Assembly (NCBI GenBank): GCA_025054955.1
Contig: JANWZE010000114.1
Coordinates: 1 to 59,309 of the forward strand
Reading direction: 5' to 3'
Source: Blastocatellia bacterium
GTDB lineage: Bacteria; Acidobacteriota; Blastocatellia; HR10; J050
Length of the DNA stretch: 59,309 nucleotides
Program-made: the position numbers and the translations under genes
Notes under the pieces: generated by a model
What the model saw: the letters and a program-made list of their open reading frames with translations, nothing else
Told to the model about the DNA's origin: nothing
Databases searched by the model: none
Shown: positions 8,056 to 17,384 of the stretch, one piece after another
How positions within the stretch are numbered: position 1 is the stretch's first letter
Layout of the letters: each line of letters opens with the position of its first letter

Positions 8056-8796
8056 TCAACGAAGATGTTTGCCTCCATCCACGCGAATGCACTCGCCGGT
8101 GATGAACTCCGATTCAATTAACGCTACGACCACTTTTGCAACTTCTTCGGCGCCGCCCCAATGACCGAGCGGTGTTGCCGCTCGAATGGCAGCATCTTGC
8201 TCCGGCGTCGTCGTGGGTGGCGGCAGGATTGGCCCCGGCGCAATGCAATTGACCAAGATGTTGAACGAAGCCAGTTCAAGCGCCAGCGCCTGTGTTAGCC
8301 CAATCAGACCATATTTCGCCACATAGTAAGGCAGATAGCCGCGATACCGCGGACGCCCGCTGGCAGCTCCCCAATCGGCCACCGTGATGATCCGACCACC
8401 GCCACGCGCTTTCATGCTTGATTCGACTTCGCGCACACAAAGGAACGCTCCCTTCAGATCCACATTCAAATTGCGGTCCCAATCGGCTTCGGTCAGGTCC
8501 TCGTAGGATTTGTGCTCGTAGACCGATGCCATGTAGATGAGAATATCTATGCCGTCAAACACCGAGAGCGCCTGCGCGACCAGGGCGCGCACTTGCTCAG
8601 CCTGCGATACGTCCGTTTGCACGGCTATGGCGCGACGCCCCTGTTGCTGCACATCCCGCACAGTGGCCTGAGCGATGTCACGCGAACGATGGTAAGTCAG
8701 CACCACATCAGCGCCCGCTTGCGCCAACGTGACGGCCACAGTGCGCCCGATTCTAGCGCCGCCTGTAATCAGTGCCACTTTATCTTGGATGTGCAT
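8056..8796 (-). CDS. SDR oxidoreductase, pteridine-reductase-like
   Basis: 246 residues from ATG 8796 (MHIQDKVALITGGARIGRTV), with AAGG six bases upstream; a TTG start at 8823 would add nine residues. The nucleotide motif TGGARIGR and the active-site segment ITVADWGAAS plus YLPYYVAKYG carry the SDR YxxxK pair. Asp takes the place of the usual catalytic Ser, as in pteridine/dihydrofolate reductases of the PTR1/FolM group. The C-terminal GGKHLR is also typical of that branch. A role in reduced-pterin or folate supply is plausible but unproven. The gene for 3-methyladenine glycosylase lies upstream on the same strand with a 48-bp gap. Confidence 0.75.
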   Translation of the reverse strand: MHIQDKVALITGGARIGRTVAVTLAQAGADVVLTYHRSRDIAQATVRDVQQQGRRAIAVQTDVSQAEQVRALVAQALSVFDGIDILIYMASVYEHKSYEDLTEADWDRNLNVDLKGAFLCVREVESSMKARGGGRIITVADWGAASGRPRYRGYLPYYVAKYGLIGLTQALALELASFNILVNCIAPGPILPPPTTTPEQDAAIRAATPLGHWGGAEEVAKVVVALIESEFITGECIRVDGGKHLR

Positions 8797-8844
8797 ACGG
8801 CCTTGATACTTCTCGATTCCCAACGCTCAGCGACCGATCACTCG

Positions 8845-9441
8845 CTACCGCCGTGAGACGCTCGGACTGTGCTTCAGATAAAATCGAAGCGGTTTGTCTT
8901 TCCACTCGCCGGCGTAGTCAACATTGATTCGGGTTGTGACGACAATCTCCTGCGGTTCGATGACGTGGCCCCAGTCTTCCAGATACAGCACCGAGCCGCA
9001 CAAATCAGCGCCATTCAATCTTCGATCAATTCGCATAAAGCGCGTCAGTTTGCCCGGTCCGCTGGCAATCCGTTCCCACTGACGACGCTGATCGTATGGA
9101 ACGGACAGTTCGGGCGCAGAGACCGGCTCCAATGCTCGAATCAACACAGCAGCAGGAAAACCATCGCGCTCGGTGACGATATTAAAACAGTCATACATGC
9201 CGTAAATCAGATAAACATAAGCAAAGCCCGGCGGGCCAAACATCACGGCTGTGCGATTGGTTCTGCCCCGCGACGCATGACAGGCGCGGTCCTCCGGACC
9301 GACGTAGGCTTCGGTCTCGACAATCCGCCCGACACGTTTTTCATCGGGCAACTGATGAACCAAGACTTTGCCTAACAGATCGCGGGCGACGTCCACCGCA
9401 GGACGATCATAAAACGATCGTGGTAACCGGTTCAGCTTCAT
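8845..9441 (-). CDS. mpg: DNA-3-methyladenine glycosylase (AAG/MPG family)
   Basis: 198 residues from ATG 9441 (MKLNRLPRSFYDRPAVDVAR); an in-frame ATG at 9465 would add eight. The family core is clear: ARDLLGKVLVHQ, the catalytic-Glu segment IVETEAYVGPEDRACHAS, then RTNRTAVMFGPPGFAYVYL and YGMYDCFN. Length fits bacterial AAG proteins (about 190-210). It removes alkylated purines such as 3-methyladenine and hypoxanthine to start base-excision repair in the cytoplasm. The N-glycosylase role is well established for the family and no key residue appears missing. Confidence 0.93.
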   Translation of the reverse strand: MKLNRLPRSFYDRPAVDVARDLLGKVLVHQLPDEKRVGRIVETEAYVGPEDRACHASRGRTNRTAVMFGPPGFAYVYLIYGMYDCFNIVTERDGFPAAVLIRALEPVSAPELSVPYDQRRQWERIASGPGKLTRFMRIDRRLNGADLCGSVLYLEDWGHVIEPQEIVVTTRINVDYAGEWKDKPLRFYLKHSPSVSRR

Positions 9442-9525
9442 GCGTGCTATATGATATTGATACATCGGGCAAAATCCAATAGACTTGTCGCCTGATTATT
9501 TTTGCACTGAGGAGGAACAATCTTG

Positions 9526-10209
9526 ATGTCAGGGGAAATGATTGAGTTTCAAGTCAACGGAGGGACGTGTCCTGGCTACTTATCCATCCCCGCTTCAGGC
9601 CAGGGTCCTGGTGTCATTGTCATTCAAGAGTGGTGGGGACTTGTTCCACACATCAAAGAGGTTGCCGACCGGCTGGCCGGCGAAGGATTCGTTGCGCTGG
9701 CGCCAGACCTGTATCACGGACAGGCAACCACATCACCGGATGAAGCAGGCAAACTGATGATGGCCTTGCGCATTGATGAAGTCGAAAAAGAGCTGCGCGG
9801 CGCTGTTCAATACTTGATTGATCACCCCGCCACCACTGGCGACAAGGTGGGCAGCATCGGTTTTTGCATGGGCGGCCAACTCTCACTCTATGCAGCGTGC
9901 AAAAACCCGCAGATCGCCGCCTGCGTCAATTTCTACGGCATTCATCCCAATGTTCATCCGCCGCTAGAGGAACTGCAAGGAGCTTTTCTCGGTCTGTTCG
10001 CCGAACGGGATGCCTTTGTTCCAGTCTCAGCCGCGCGTGAGCTTGAGGACAAGCTGAAAGCACTGGGCAAGACGGCGGAGGTGCATATCTATCCCGGCCT
10101 GGAACATGCGTTCTTCAATGATTCTCGCCCAGAGGTCTACAACAAAGAAGCTGCCGAGGATGCTTGGCGTCGTGTCCTGGCCTTCTATCGGCAACATTTG
10201 AGCAAATAA
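9526..10209 (+). CDS. Dienelactone hydrolase family protein
   Basis: 227 residues. ATG 9526 follows GAGGAGG at a good distance. It is an alpha/beta hydrolase with the triad expected for this family: Cys114 in GFCMGG, Asp162 in AERDAFVP and His194 in LEHAFFND. PGVIVIQEWWGL near residue 28 is the usual oxyanion-side segment. Dienelactone hydrolases open lactone rings in chloroaromatic breakdown, but most relatives without a catabolic operon act on unknown esters. No ring-cleavage genes are nearby, so a specific pathway cannot be assigned. Transcribed divergently from the glycosylase gene. Confidence 0.88.
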   Translation: MSGEMIEFQVNGGTCPGYLSIPASGQGPGVIVIQEWWGLVPHIKEVADRLAGEGFVALAPDLYHGQATTSPDEAGKLMMALRIDEVEKELRGAVQYLIDHPATTGDKVGSIGFCMGGQLSLYAACKNPQIAACVNFYGIHPNVHPPLEELQGAFLGLFAERDAFVPVSAARELEDKLKALGKTAEVHIYPGLEHAFFNDSRPEVYNKEAAEDAWRRVLAFYRQHLSK

Positions 10210-10380
10210 ATTTGGCCACTTCTTGGCGGAATCATTCAAAAGCGAGGGCACGCTGCAAAATAAGTGAGGGTGTTGTTTCGCTTGGTCCGCGCAAATTGAG
10301 AGCTGTCTATGACGGAGGCGGGATTCAACCGTCGCTGACACGACGAAACCTATATCATAAAGTCTAAAGGAACGAATTCG

Positions 10381-10487
10381 GGACGCAGCGTCGGTAGACG
10401 CCGCAAGAAGGTCGCCGGTCTCATATCGAGAATGTGGACAATCACCGCCCCGGACGCAGCGTCGGTAGACGCCGCAAGAAGGTCGCC
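10381..10487. repeat. 36-bp direct repeat, 71 bp apart
   Basis: GGACGCAGCGTCGGTAGACG and the following CCGCAAGAAGGTCGCC occur at 10381-10416 and again at 10452-10487. The second copy runs directly into a CCAGACGT palindrome. A related GTCGGCAGACGCCGCAC block occurs at 39119. Confidence 0.9.
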
Positions 10488-10504
10488 AGACGTGAAACGT
10501 CTGG
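10486..10504. repeat. 19-bp palindrome CCAGACGTGAAACGTCTGG
   Basis: A perfect inverted repeat with 8-bp arms (CCAGACGT/ACGTCTGG) around GAA. One of nine copies of this palindrome family in the window. Confidence 0.9.
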
Positions 10505-10609
10505 GTGACGTATCATCCCCCGGTCTCCAGTGCGCCTTGGAGAGGCGCCACCCGTTCCCCATCGGCCCGTTCATGCTCTCCAATCGCTGGTTGCCAATGC
10601 GCTGCTCTG

Positions 10610-10671
10610 GCGCGTCTCCAACGCGCTACAAATATTTATTTGACCTGCTGTCTCAGACGTTGCACGTCTGG
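10610..10671. repeat. Paired palindromes (GCGCGT-type and CAGACGT-type)
   Basis: GCGCGTCTCCAACGCGC at 10610-10626 is followed by TCAGACGTTGCACGTCTGG at 10653-10671. The same pairing recurs at 39427-39485 and, in reverse order, at 27690-27748. Confidence 0.9.
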
Positions 10672-11090
10672 CTCCCTTCTGCTTGCGCCTCCAGCGCAAG
10701 CCCTACGTGTGCCACTATGAGAGGAATCTTCCAAGAACCTTCGCACGCCACTAGATGTAATGGAATTCTTTTGTGTCGTTCGTGTGTCTCGTGGGCTACT
10801 TCCCCTAAAAGCTCCCGACTACCGCGATTTCCGAGTCACACACTTGACGTTGAAGCACCGGTGGTCTACTTTTGTGGCAGCCCGGTACAGAGAATCCCCT
10901 ATGAGGAGGTATCATTACACCAATGTGACGCACAAACTCATAATTTGATGAGTAACATGACTGTGGCGGTTGAAGTGTCCTAGCAACTGCGATACAAAAC
11001 CAGATATGACATGCGGGATCAGCCAACGATCAGGCGTCCGCTTAAACCAAACATCGTTGGGAAGCGAAGGAATCCAGTAAGGAGAAAATC

Positions 11091-12398
11091 ATGATAGGAG
11101 TAGTTGGTACAATGAAGCTGTTTCGATTCATGCTGGTTAGTTTGTTCATCACGTTTCTTTTCACGAGTTCATCTTGGAACACACAAGCTCAAAATCAAAG
11201 CAATTTACTTCCCACCACAGTAACGAACGTGAATGCCACGACGAACATCACGCTCAACCTGACCTTGCCGAGCGGATTCATTTTGTCCGGAAATATCACC
11301 GGCACGGGTGGCGTTCCTTTGTTGGGCGGCACAGTCACTGCACAGTCATCGAACGCTGCCTATAGCGGCCCCATCACACCACAAGGCTTGGGTGGCACCT
11401 ATTCCATCGTGTTACCTGCCGGCACCTACAGTTTGAGTGTCACTCGGTTGGTTCTTGACTTCATGACAGGTGACACGTATTTCATCGAGCAGAACCTGGG
11501 CATCATGGTCACGATCAATGGCAACACGACACGCAATCTGGTGTTGCCGCCGCTGCCTCCAACGTTTGCTGTGTCCGGCAATGTCACTGGTTCGAGCGCC
11601 TTCCCTCCGCGGGGTGGCATCAACTTCACCTCGTCAGACGGGAGAATCCAAGCGGTCACTGAGCTGGATGGAAGCTACAACCTGGCACTGCCGGCAGCAA
11701 GCTATTTCGTTAGCATTTCGCCTAACGTATCTCAACCAGGCGGGATTGAACAAGGTTTGTTCATTGCCATGGGGACGGTCACCGTCAGTGGGCCACAGAC
11801 GTTCAATTTCACGTTGCCCAATGGCGTGAACCTTTCGGGCGTGGTCAGACGCGCTAACGGTTCACCGGTCCCAGGGGCTGTGGTCTCTGCCACGACGAAC
11901 GTCAACAACCCACTACAGGCGACCAGCGCGACTTCAACGGTCCCCGAACAAACTACGACCGGCCAGTACCGGATGACTATCCCAGCCGGCACATACAACG
12001 TTGGCGCCATCACTGATATTGATCTGGGACAAGGGCAAGAGGGGAGCTTGATTTTTCCCTTCCCGTTCCAATCGTTGACGGTAGCCGGGAATCAAACTAG
12101 GGACTTCACCGTTCCCAATACGCCGGCTGTCGTCGTCATCTCTGGAACAGTCCGAACCCAACAAGGGCAGCCGGTGGCCGGCGCTGTTGTTGGCGCCTTC
12201 TCGACTACGATTACGAACACTCCGAATGTCGCGTTTGGTGTCAGCACGGAGACAAACAGCGCCGGCATGTATCAACTGCGCGTGTTGAGCGGAACGAACT
12301 ATACGGTTGAGGCCGAGCCAGCCGCAGCGCCCGGTGGCAAAAAACCGGCGCAGAAATGGCTGGAGCGGTTGCAATCGCTCTCTCAACAATCGTTCTAA
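11091..12398 (+). CDS. Secreted protein with carboxypeptidase-regulatory-like repeats
   Basis: 435 residues. AAGGAGA precedes ATG 11091. A signal peptide covers about residues 1-34 (hydrophobic MLVSLFITFLFTSS, then a TQAQ cleavage region). The mature part is built of four or more beta-sandwich modules, each starting with 'FxLSGxVxxxxGxPxxGAxVxA' and ending with 'GTYxLxxxAGTYxV', the pattern of carboxypeptidase-regulatory-like/Cna-B-type domains. Such repeats serve as stalks or adhesion modules on exported proteins. No enzymatic domain or cell-wall sorting signal is visible; the C-terminus is basic (KKPAQKWLERLQSL). Its role is unknown. Confidence 0.75.
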   Translation: MIGVVGTMKLFRFMLVSLFITFLFTSSSWNTQAQNQSNLLPTTVTNVNATTNITLNLTLPSGFILSGNITGTGGVPLLGGTVTAQSSNAAYSGPITPQGLGGTYSIVLPAGTYSLSVTRLVLDFMTGDTYFIEQNLGIMVTINGNTTRNLVLPPLPPTFAVSGNVTGSSAFPPRGGINFTSSDGRIQAVTELDGSYNLALPAASYFVSISPNVSQPGGIEQGLFIAMGTVTVSGPQTFNFTLPNGVNLSGVVRRANGSPVPGAVVSATTNVNNPLQATSATSTVPEQTTTGQYRMTIPAGTYNVGAITDIDLGQGQEGSLIFPFPFQSLTVAGNQTRDFTVPNTPAVVVISGTVRTQQGQPVAGAVVGAFSTTITNTPNVAFGVSTETNSAGMYQLRVLSGTNYTVEAEPAAAPGGKKPAQKWLERLQSLSQQSF

Positions 12399-12507
12399 CT
12401 GAACCGGACGTATCCTGCCGCAGGGGCATGGAAGCGCAGCAGAGATCGTTTCTTCACCTGACGCGCTTCCGCGCCTCGGCGGTGATGCCAAGGAGCACTA
12501 CACAATT

Positions 12508-13458
12508 ATGCAATATCGAACCCTCGGTCGAACCGGATTGCGCGTCTCAGCTATTGGTTTCGGCGCTTGGGCTATCGGTGGTCCATCCACGCTTGGGGGC
12601 AGGCCGATTGGCTGGGGCGCAACCGATGATACGATTTCGCTGCGAACGCTTGCTGCCTGTTTAGACCTTGGCGTGAACTTCATTGATACGGCTGATGTCT
12701 ACGGCAACGGTCACAGCGAAGAGCTGATTGGACAAGCTTTCAAAAACAACCGTGACCGCGTCATCATTGCCACGAAAGTTGGCAATCGCGAGACGCCGGA
12801 ACGTGGCTGGTTCAAAGATTTCTCGCCGGAATGGGTGCGCCAAGCTGTCGAAGCGAGCCTGCAACGACTCCAGACCGATTACATTGACCTCTACCAATTG
12901 CATTCGCCCGACCGAGACTTCCACTACACGGCAGACCTGTTTGATGTCTTCGAGCGATTGAAAGACGAAGGCAAGATTCGCTTCTATGGTGTTTCGGTCG
13001 GCCCATGGGAACACGGCATCTCTGTTATCGAGACCGGTCGCGGCGACGCGCTACAAGTCTTGTTCAATTTGTTGCAACGCGAAGCGGCAACCGGCTTATT
13101 TCCGCTCGCACAGGCTCACAACATTGGCATCATTGCGCGTGTGCCGTTGGCCTCTGGTTTTCTGACGGGAAAATTCGGGCCGGAGGTTCAATTTTCGCCA
13201 GACGATCATCGCTCAAAACAACCGCCCGAACAGATTCGCCGAACGCTCGAACAAGTCGAGCGATTGAAAGGCATCGCGCAACAGTTGAATCGTCCGCTGA
13301 CGCATCTGGCGTTGCAGTATTGTTTGAGTTTTTCGGCTGTCTCGACCGTCATTCCCGGCGCTAAGACTCCGGAACAGCTCGGTGAAAACGTAGCTGCCGG
13401 CGACGGGCCGGCGCTCACGGCGGAAGAGGTTCGATTACTGGAAGCCGCCGTCGCCTAG
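12508..13458 (+). CDS. Aldo/keto reductase
   Basis: 316 residues starting MQYRTLGRTGLRVSAIGFG. The family tetrad is present: D60, Y65 (FIDTADVYGNGHSEE), K90 (IIATKVGN) and H132 (YQLHSPD). The NADPH site shows as STVIPGAKTPEQLGENV near the C-terminus. It resembles the oxidoreductase branch of bacterial AKRs, which reduce carbonyls with NADPH in the cytoplasm; the substrate is unknown. AAGGAG lies 12 bases before the ATG, a somewhat long spacing. Its stop codon sits inside an inverted-repeat element that could form a strong hairpin and act as a terminator. Confidence 0.9.
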   Translation: MQYRTLGRTGLRVSAIGFGAWAIGGPSTLGGRPIGWGATDDTISLRTLAACLDLGVNFIDTADVYGNGHSEELIGQAFKNNRDRVIIATKVGNRETPERGWFKDFSPEWVRQAVEASLQRLQTDYIDLYQLHSPDRDFHYTADLFDVFERLKDEGKIRFYGVSVGPWEHGISVIETGRGDALQVLFNLLQREAATGLFPLAQAHNIGIIARVPLASGFLTGKFGPEVQFSPDDHRSKQPPEQIRRTLEQVERLKGIAQQLNRPLTHLALQYCLSFSAVSTVIPGAKTPEQLGENVAAGDGPALTAEEVRLLEAAVA

Positions 13459-13527
13459 AGTCGTTTGTGAATAAGTTTATCCCGCGAGCGCACGCTTAGG
13501 ATAAACTCACTCACAAACCGCCCTAGG
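13454..13527. terminator. 29-bp inverted repeat starting at a stop codon
   Basis: Arms 13454-13482 and 13499-13527 (CCTAG, then TTTGTGA to GTTTATCC) pair with few mismatches around a 16-base loop. The TAG of the aldo/keto reductase is inside the left arm. A related element begins at the stop codon of the response regulator at 52643. It could act as a terminator or be a small mobile repeat; there is no clear T-tract. Confidence 0.6.
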
Positions 13528-13592
13528 ACGTCCTGCGCTTGCTCTCCATATCGCTTCATCAAACGGAGCCTTTCTCGGGACTATTGGTATCA
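13526..13592 (-). repeat. Interspersed repeat (ATACCAATAG family)
   Basis: On the minus strand this reads ATACCAATAGTCCCGAGAAA and on to GGAGAGCAAGCGCAGGACGT. Related copies lie at 27454-27620 (+) and 39866-39960 (-). Confidence 0.65.
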
Positions 13593-13642
13593 AGGAATGC
13601 CTCAGCCAGCGCCCTGCCGCGCGCGTGCTGCTGACACGCGCC

Positions 13643-15595
13643 TCATCGCGGTGTGCTGCCAACAGAGCTCTTGACCAAAAGCGCAGCCGCACGAGGCGGC
13701 AGGGTGACTTTGAGCTTGCCGCCGTCCACGCGAGAATCTGGAACTGCATTGAGCCGATCTTTAAGAACCGTTCCATCATCAAGCCGAGCTGCTGCTGCCG
13801 GGATTTCAATCGTGGCTGGCTTGGTATCGTTATTGAACGCCACGACCACCGACTCAGTCCGCGTCAAACGGGCATACGCGTAGGTTTGCTCGGTCACAAC
13901 AAGATGAGCCAGTTGACCGCGTCGCAATGGCTCTAATTCAGCGCGCAACATGGTCAGCTTGCGGACATGCTCGAACACAGCCTGTTGATCGGCAGTGCGG
14001 CCCGACGCTTCGAATGCGTTGCGCGGATCATCGGGCCAGCCGCCGGGAAAATCGCGACGGTTGTCTGGATCGCCGCCGCCCGGCATGGCGATTTCGTCGC
14101 CGTAGTAAATCAATGGAATGCCGCGTGTCGTCATGAGAAATGTGAAGGCCAGTTTCAATCCTTCAATGGTCGCACCCGGCTCATTCATGAAGCGCGGCAC
14201 ATCATGTAAACCAAGGAACGTCACCAGCAAATTGGGATTCACGTAAAGATGATCGCGGGCCAGCATCATGGCGACTTCCCGAATCGGTTTCCCCTGAGCG
14301 AATGCGCGGCGAAGCGGAAAGTGCAAAGGAAAATCGAAGAGCGCGTCTATTCTTGTATCAATGCCATCGAAGCGCGGCTGACCGCCTTGAAAGAACGAGA
14401 CCAGCGCCGGGTCGCCATCAAACAGTTCGCCGACGACCGTCACAGTCGGATATTCCCGCTTGATGGCTGTCATCCACTGGCGCCAAAACCAACGCGGCAC
14501 ATAGGGCAACGTATCTTGCCGGATACCATCCACGCCGGAGATGCCCAACCACCAGAGCGAATTTTGGATGATGTAACGGGCGACCTCTTCGTCATTTTGA
14601 TTCAAGTCCGGGAGGATGTTGATAAACCATCCATCGAGCGTCTCTCGCTGGGATGCTGGCGTAGCGTATGGGTCCATCAGCGTCCACACTTGCCAAGTGT
14701 TGGCCAGATGGTTGGCTTCCGTGCCGTTGTACCAGGTGGGCGTCGGCGGATCGTTCACCCAGGGGTGATAGGGGCCGGTGTGATTGGCCACTTGATCCTG
14801 AATGATCTTGAGGCCGTGTCGGTGGGCGGCTTCAACGAGCTGGCGGAACTTGGCTACGTCTCCGAAATGCTCATCTACTGCATAGAAGTCAACAGCACCG
14901 TAGCCGTGGTAGTCGGTGATCGCTTCGTTGTTGTAAGTCTCGCGTTCATTCAGATGATTCACGTTGTCATAGATCGGATTGAGCCAGATGGCCGTCACGC
15001 CGAGCTGCTTCAGATAGGGCAGCCGATTGATAATGCCTTGCAAATCGCCGCCGTGATAGTAGCGACTTTTCTGCCGGTTCAATAGTCCGCGTGAGATAGC
15101 CGGATCATCATTTGAAGGATCGCCATTGCAAAATCGGTCGGGCATGATCAGGTAGATGACATCGTCCGGCGAGAAGCCCTGAAATCGCCCTTGACGAGGC
15201 AATGGCACGAGCAGGCTGAATGACGCAGTTGCTGAGCCGCTCTCGGTTGTGATTTTGATCTGGCGACTGCCTGGTGTAGCTTGCGGGTCAATGCGCAGAT
15301 CAACGAACACGTACGTGCCAGCGGCGTTGACGCGCACTAGGCCAACCTGCACGCCACTACCTGAGACGTCAACACGCGCGCCTGTGAGATTCCGTCCACG
15401 GATCATCACCCGCACCGGATTGAGTGAATGGCCGACCCACCAATTGGGCGGCTCGACCTTCAACACCTCCGGCGCGCCGGCCGCTTGTGAGTGGTAGAGC
15501 GCAGAAGCCCCAGCCCTGCTTATCTGCATTGAGGTTGTTACTGCAAGGATGAGGCATACGAACAGGAGAACTTGGCGGTGTCGCAGTTGTATCAT
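13643..15595 (-). CDS. Exported GH13 enzyme, neopullulanase/cyclomaltodextrinase-like (SusA-like)
   Basis: 650 residues. Signal peptide at about 1-30 (VLLFVCLILAVTTSM, then ASA). Residues ~42-132 form the beta-sandwich N-domain seen in cyclomaltodextrinases (VEPPNWWVGH, VMIRGRNL). The GH13 barrel follows: IIQDQVANH (region I, to 272), GVDGIRQD (nucleophile D361), VVGE (acid/base E390) and FLGLHD (D465), then a C-terminal beta domain. The order matches Bacteroides SusA, a periplasmic neopullulanase that cuts maltodextrins and pullulan. It is the last gene of the glucan cluster and probably works on oligomers before uptake. Confidence 0.88.
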   Translation of the reverse strand: MIQLRHRQVLLFVCLILAVTTSMQISRAGASALYHSQAAGAPEVLKVEPPNWWVGHSLNPVRVMIRGRNLTGARVDVSGSGVQVGLVRVNAAGTYVFVDLRIDPQATPGSRQIKITTESGSATASFSLLVPLPRQGRFQGFSPDDVIYLIMPDRFCNGDPSNDDPAISRGLLNRQKSRYYHGGDLQGIINRLPYLKQLGVTAIWLNPIYDNVNHLNERETYNNEAITDYHGYGAVDFYAVDEHFGDVAKFRQLVEAAHRHGLKIIQDQVANHTGPYHPWVNDPPTPTWYNGTEANHLANTWQVWTLMDPYATPASQRETLDGWFINILPDLNQNDEEVARYIIQNSLWWLGISGVDGIRQDTLPYVPRWFWRQWMTAIKREYPTVTVVGELFDGDPALVSFFQGGQPRFDGIDTRIDALFDFPLHFPLRRAFAQGKPIREVAMMLARDHLYVNPNLLVTFLGLHDVPRFMNEPGATIEGLKLAFTFLMTTRGIPLIYYGDEIAMPGGGDPDNRRDFPGGWPDDPRNAFEASGRTADQQAVFEHVRKLTMLRAELEPLRRGQLAHLVVTEQTYAYARLTRTESVVVAFNNDTKPATIEIPAAAARLDDGTVLKDRLNAVPDSRVDGGKLKVTLPPRAAALLVKSSVGSTPR

Positions 15596-15726
15596 AGCTA
15601 TGGCAAATAGTTCCCTATTTCAGTCACCGAATGAAGCCGGCTTGCTCAAAGTGACGGTCGGTGGTCAGACTTCTATGATCCCGCGTTCTGCCACCAACAA
15701 AAAAACGCCACTCCCCAATTGATTAC
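15596..15726. other. Short spacer with the last codons of a PIN-type toxin
   Basis: A 19-bp sequence (CTTCTATGATCCCGCGTTC) occurs both at 15668 and at 15741, inside the antitoxin-like gene. Between the repeat and the GH13 gene lies the tail TTDRHFEQAGFIR (minus strand, 15624-15665). Confidence 0.5.
15624..15665 (-). pseudogene. C-terminal remnant of a VapC-like PIN-domain toxin
   Basis: The minus strand reads TTDRHFEQAGFIR and a stop. 'TTDRHFxQAGF' is the typical end of VapC/PIN-domain toxins and contains the last acidic active-site residue. The rest of the gene is missing. It lies downstream of the antitoxin-like gene, where the toxin would be expected. Confidence 0.5.
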
Positions 15727-15963
15727 TTAACTAACAATGGCTTCTATGATCCCGCGTTCCGCTTGGACCGTTGGCAAGAGTTCCTTTGAGAATTGCCCTT
15801 CAAGCGGCTGCTCGTCGCATTCGGCGGAACCATCACGCCCGCCGAAGCGCTGCCCCAGGCCTTTCACGAGCCACTCAGCCGGAGTTTCGCCGGTCGCCGT
15901 CGCTGCCTGCCGGACAGCTTCGTAAACTTCATCGGGCAGTTCCAGTGTCAATGTCTGACTCAT
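15727..15963 (-). CDS. Small antitoxin-like protein
   Basis: 78 residues: MSQTLTLELPDEVYEAVRQA, then ATGETPAEWLVKGLGQRFGG. The opening 'LTLELPDEVYEAL..A' is typical of small ribbon-helix-helix-type antitoxins paired with PIN toxins. The C-terminal half is acidic and shares its last codons with a 19-bp direct repeat downstream. No intact toxin follows, only a 13-residue PIN-like tail. It interrupts the glucan cluster between the permease and the neopullulanase-like gene. The assignment is by pattern only. Confidence 0.6.
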   Translation of the reverse strand: MSQTLTLELPDEVYEAVRQAATATGETPAEWLVKGLGQRFGGRDGSAECDEQPLEGQFSKELLPTVQAERGIIEAIVS

Positions 15964-15989
15964 TGGTGTTCACCCCGCGACTCACTCTA

Positions 15990-17384
15990 TCACGTTTGCT
16001 CCTCTTGAGACGGAGCGACTTCCCGTGCTCCTGGAACGTCCGGCGTCATGGCCACAAGCGACGGCGCCGCCCGCTCTTGCTCCGCTGTCACATCTTTCAC
16101 CCGCTGCACGAGCACTGCCGCCATCATCATGAACACACCGCCAACGATGACCGCCGAGAGGCGATTGTTGTTCAGTAGATGCTGCATGACCCAACCAAAG
16201 ACGAGCGAAGCCGCGATTTCAGGAAGGACGATGAAGAAGTTGAAGATGCCCATGTAGAGGCCCATCTTTGCCGGCGGGAGTGAGCCGGCTAAGATCGCAT
16301 AAGGCATGGCCAGGATGCTGGCCCACGCGATGCCCACGCCCGTCATTGAAAGCAGCAGGAGATACTTGTTGTGAATGAACGCCACCGACAGCAGCCCGGC
16401 TGCGCCGCATAGCAGACAGAGCGTGTGGGTTATCTTCCGGCTCGTCAACCGCGCCAGCGTGGGCAGCACAAATGAGAAGACGAAACAGACCGCCGAGTAC
16501 ATGGCAAAACAAATCCCGGCCCATTCGACGCCTTCGGTGTAGGCGGGTGATTTCTCGTCCAAGGCACCGAACACATTGCGGGCGACGGCCACAGGGAAAT
16601 AGAGCCACATGCAAAACAGTCCCAGCCAGGTACAGACCTGCACCCACGCCAGTTGCTTCATGGTTTGCGGCATGCCGGCGATGGACCTGAAGATTTCGCG
16701 CGCGTGGCCCAAGACACCCCTCTTTTCCGCCCTCACCTTCATGAAGGCATCCATGTCATCGGGCGGGTATTCTCTGGTGCTGACGATAGTCCACAGAACA
16801 GCTCCGAAGAAGGCTGCCGCGCCAATGTAAAAAGAGAGTTTCACCGTCAGCGGAATTGCGTGCTCGCCATCGGCCGTGCTTTGTATGCCAACCAGATTGG
16901 TCAGCAGCCAGGGCAGCGCCGAAGCGATCACTGCGCCCAGACCAATGAACAGGCTTTGCATAGCGAATCCGCGCGTGCGTTGCTCTTCCGGTAGCAGGTC
17001 AGCAACAAAGGCGCGGAATGGTTCCATGCTGATGTTGATAGAAGCATCCAGAATCCAGAGTAACCCGGCGGCCATCCACAACGCCGATGAGTTAGGCATC
17101 AAGATCAGCGCCACCGAACTCAGTATTGCCCCTATCAGAAAGTATGGCCGTCGGCGTCCCAGCCGGTTCCAGGTGCGGTCGCTCATGTGCCCGACAATCG
17201 GTTGCACGATCAAGCCGGTCAGGGGCGCGGCCAGCCAGAGAATAGGAATTTGGTGAGCCTCGGCGCCTAGATATTCGTAGATGGCGCTCATATTGGCCAT
17301 CTGCAAGCCCCAGCCGAACTGGATGCCGAGAAAGCCAAAGCTCATGTTCCAGATTTGCCAGAAGCTCAATCGCGGTTTGTCCAT
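15990..17384 (-). CDS. MFS sugar permease, SLC45/GPH-like
   Basis: 464 residues and about 12 membrane helices. [20 protein letters not shown] after helix 2 is the conserved MFS loop in the form used by SLC45/sucrose-transporter-like permeases, as is the opening [20 protein letters not shown]. Relatives in bacteria are often found beside GH13 and MalQ genes and import maltose or maltodextrins with protons, which fits this location. ATG 17384 is chosen; a GTG lies one codon upstream. The C-terminus after the last helix is soluble. It lies 122 bp downstream of malQ on the same strand. The substrate is inferred from context. Confidence 0.82.
   Translation of the reverse strand: MDKPRLSFWQIWNMSFGFLGIQFGWGLQMANMSAIYEYLGAEAHQIPILWLAAPLTGLIVQPIVGHMSDRTWNRLGRRRPYFLIGAILSSVALILMPNSSALWMAAGLLWILDASINISMEPFRAFVADLLPEEQRTRGFAMQSLFIGLGAVIASALPWLLTNLVGIQSTADGEHAIPLTVKLSFYIGAAAFFGAVLWTIVSTREYPPDDMDAFMKVRAEKRGVLGHAREIFRSIAGMPQTMKQLAWVQVCTWLGLFCMWLYFPVAVARNVFGALDEKSPAYTEGVEWAGICFAMYSAVCFVFSFVLPTLARLTSRKITHTLCLLCGAAGLLSVAFIHNKYLLLLSMTGVGIAWASILAMPYAILAGSLPPAKMGLYMGIFNFFIVLPEIAASLVFGWVMQHLLNNNRLSAVIVGGVFMMMAAVLVQRVKDVTAEQERAAPSLVAMTPDVPGAREVAPSQEEQT

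Larger units (their letters stand above)
10210..11090. other. 880-bp gene-less region rich in hairpin repeats
   Basis: No convincing gene. It holds a 36-bp direct repeat (10381-10416 and 10452-10487), two copies of the 19-bp CCAGACGT-type palindrome (10486-10504, 10653-10671), a GCGCGTCTCCAACGCGC palindrome (10610-10626) and a related GAGGCGCC block near 10545. The last ~250 bp before the next gene look unique and may carry its promoter. Confidence 0.7.
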
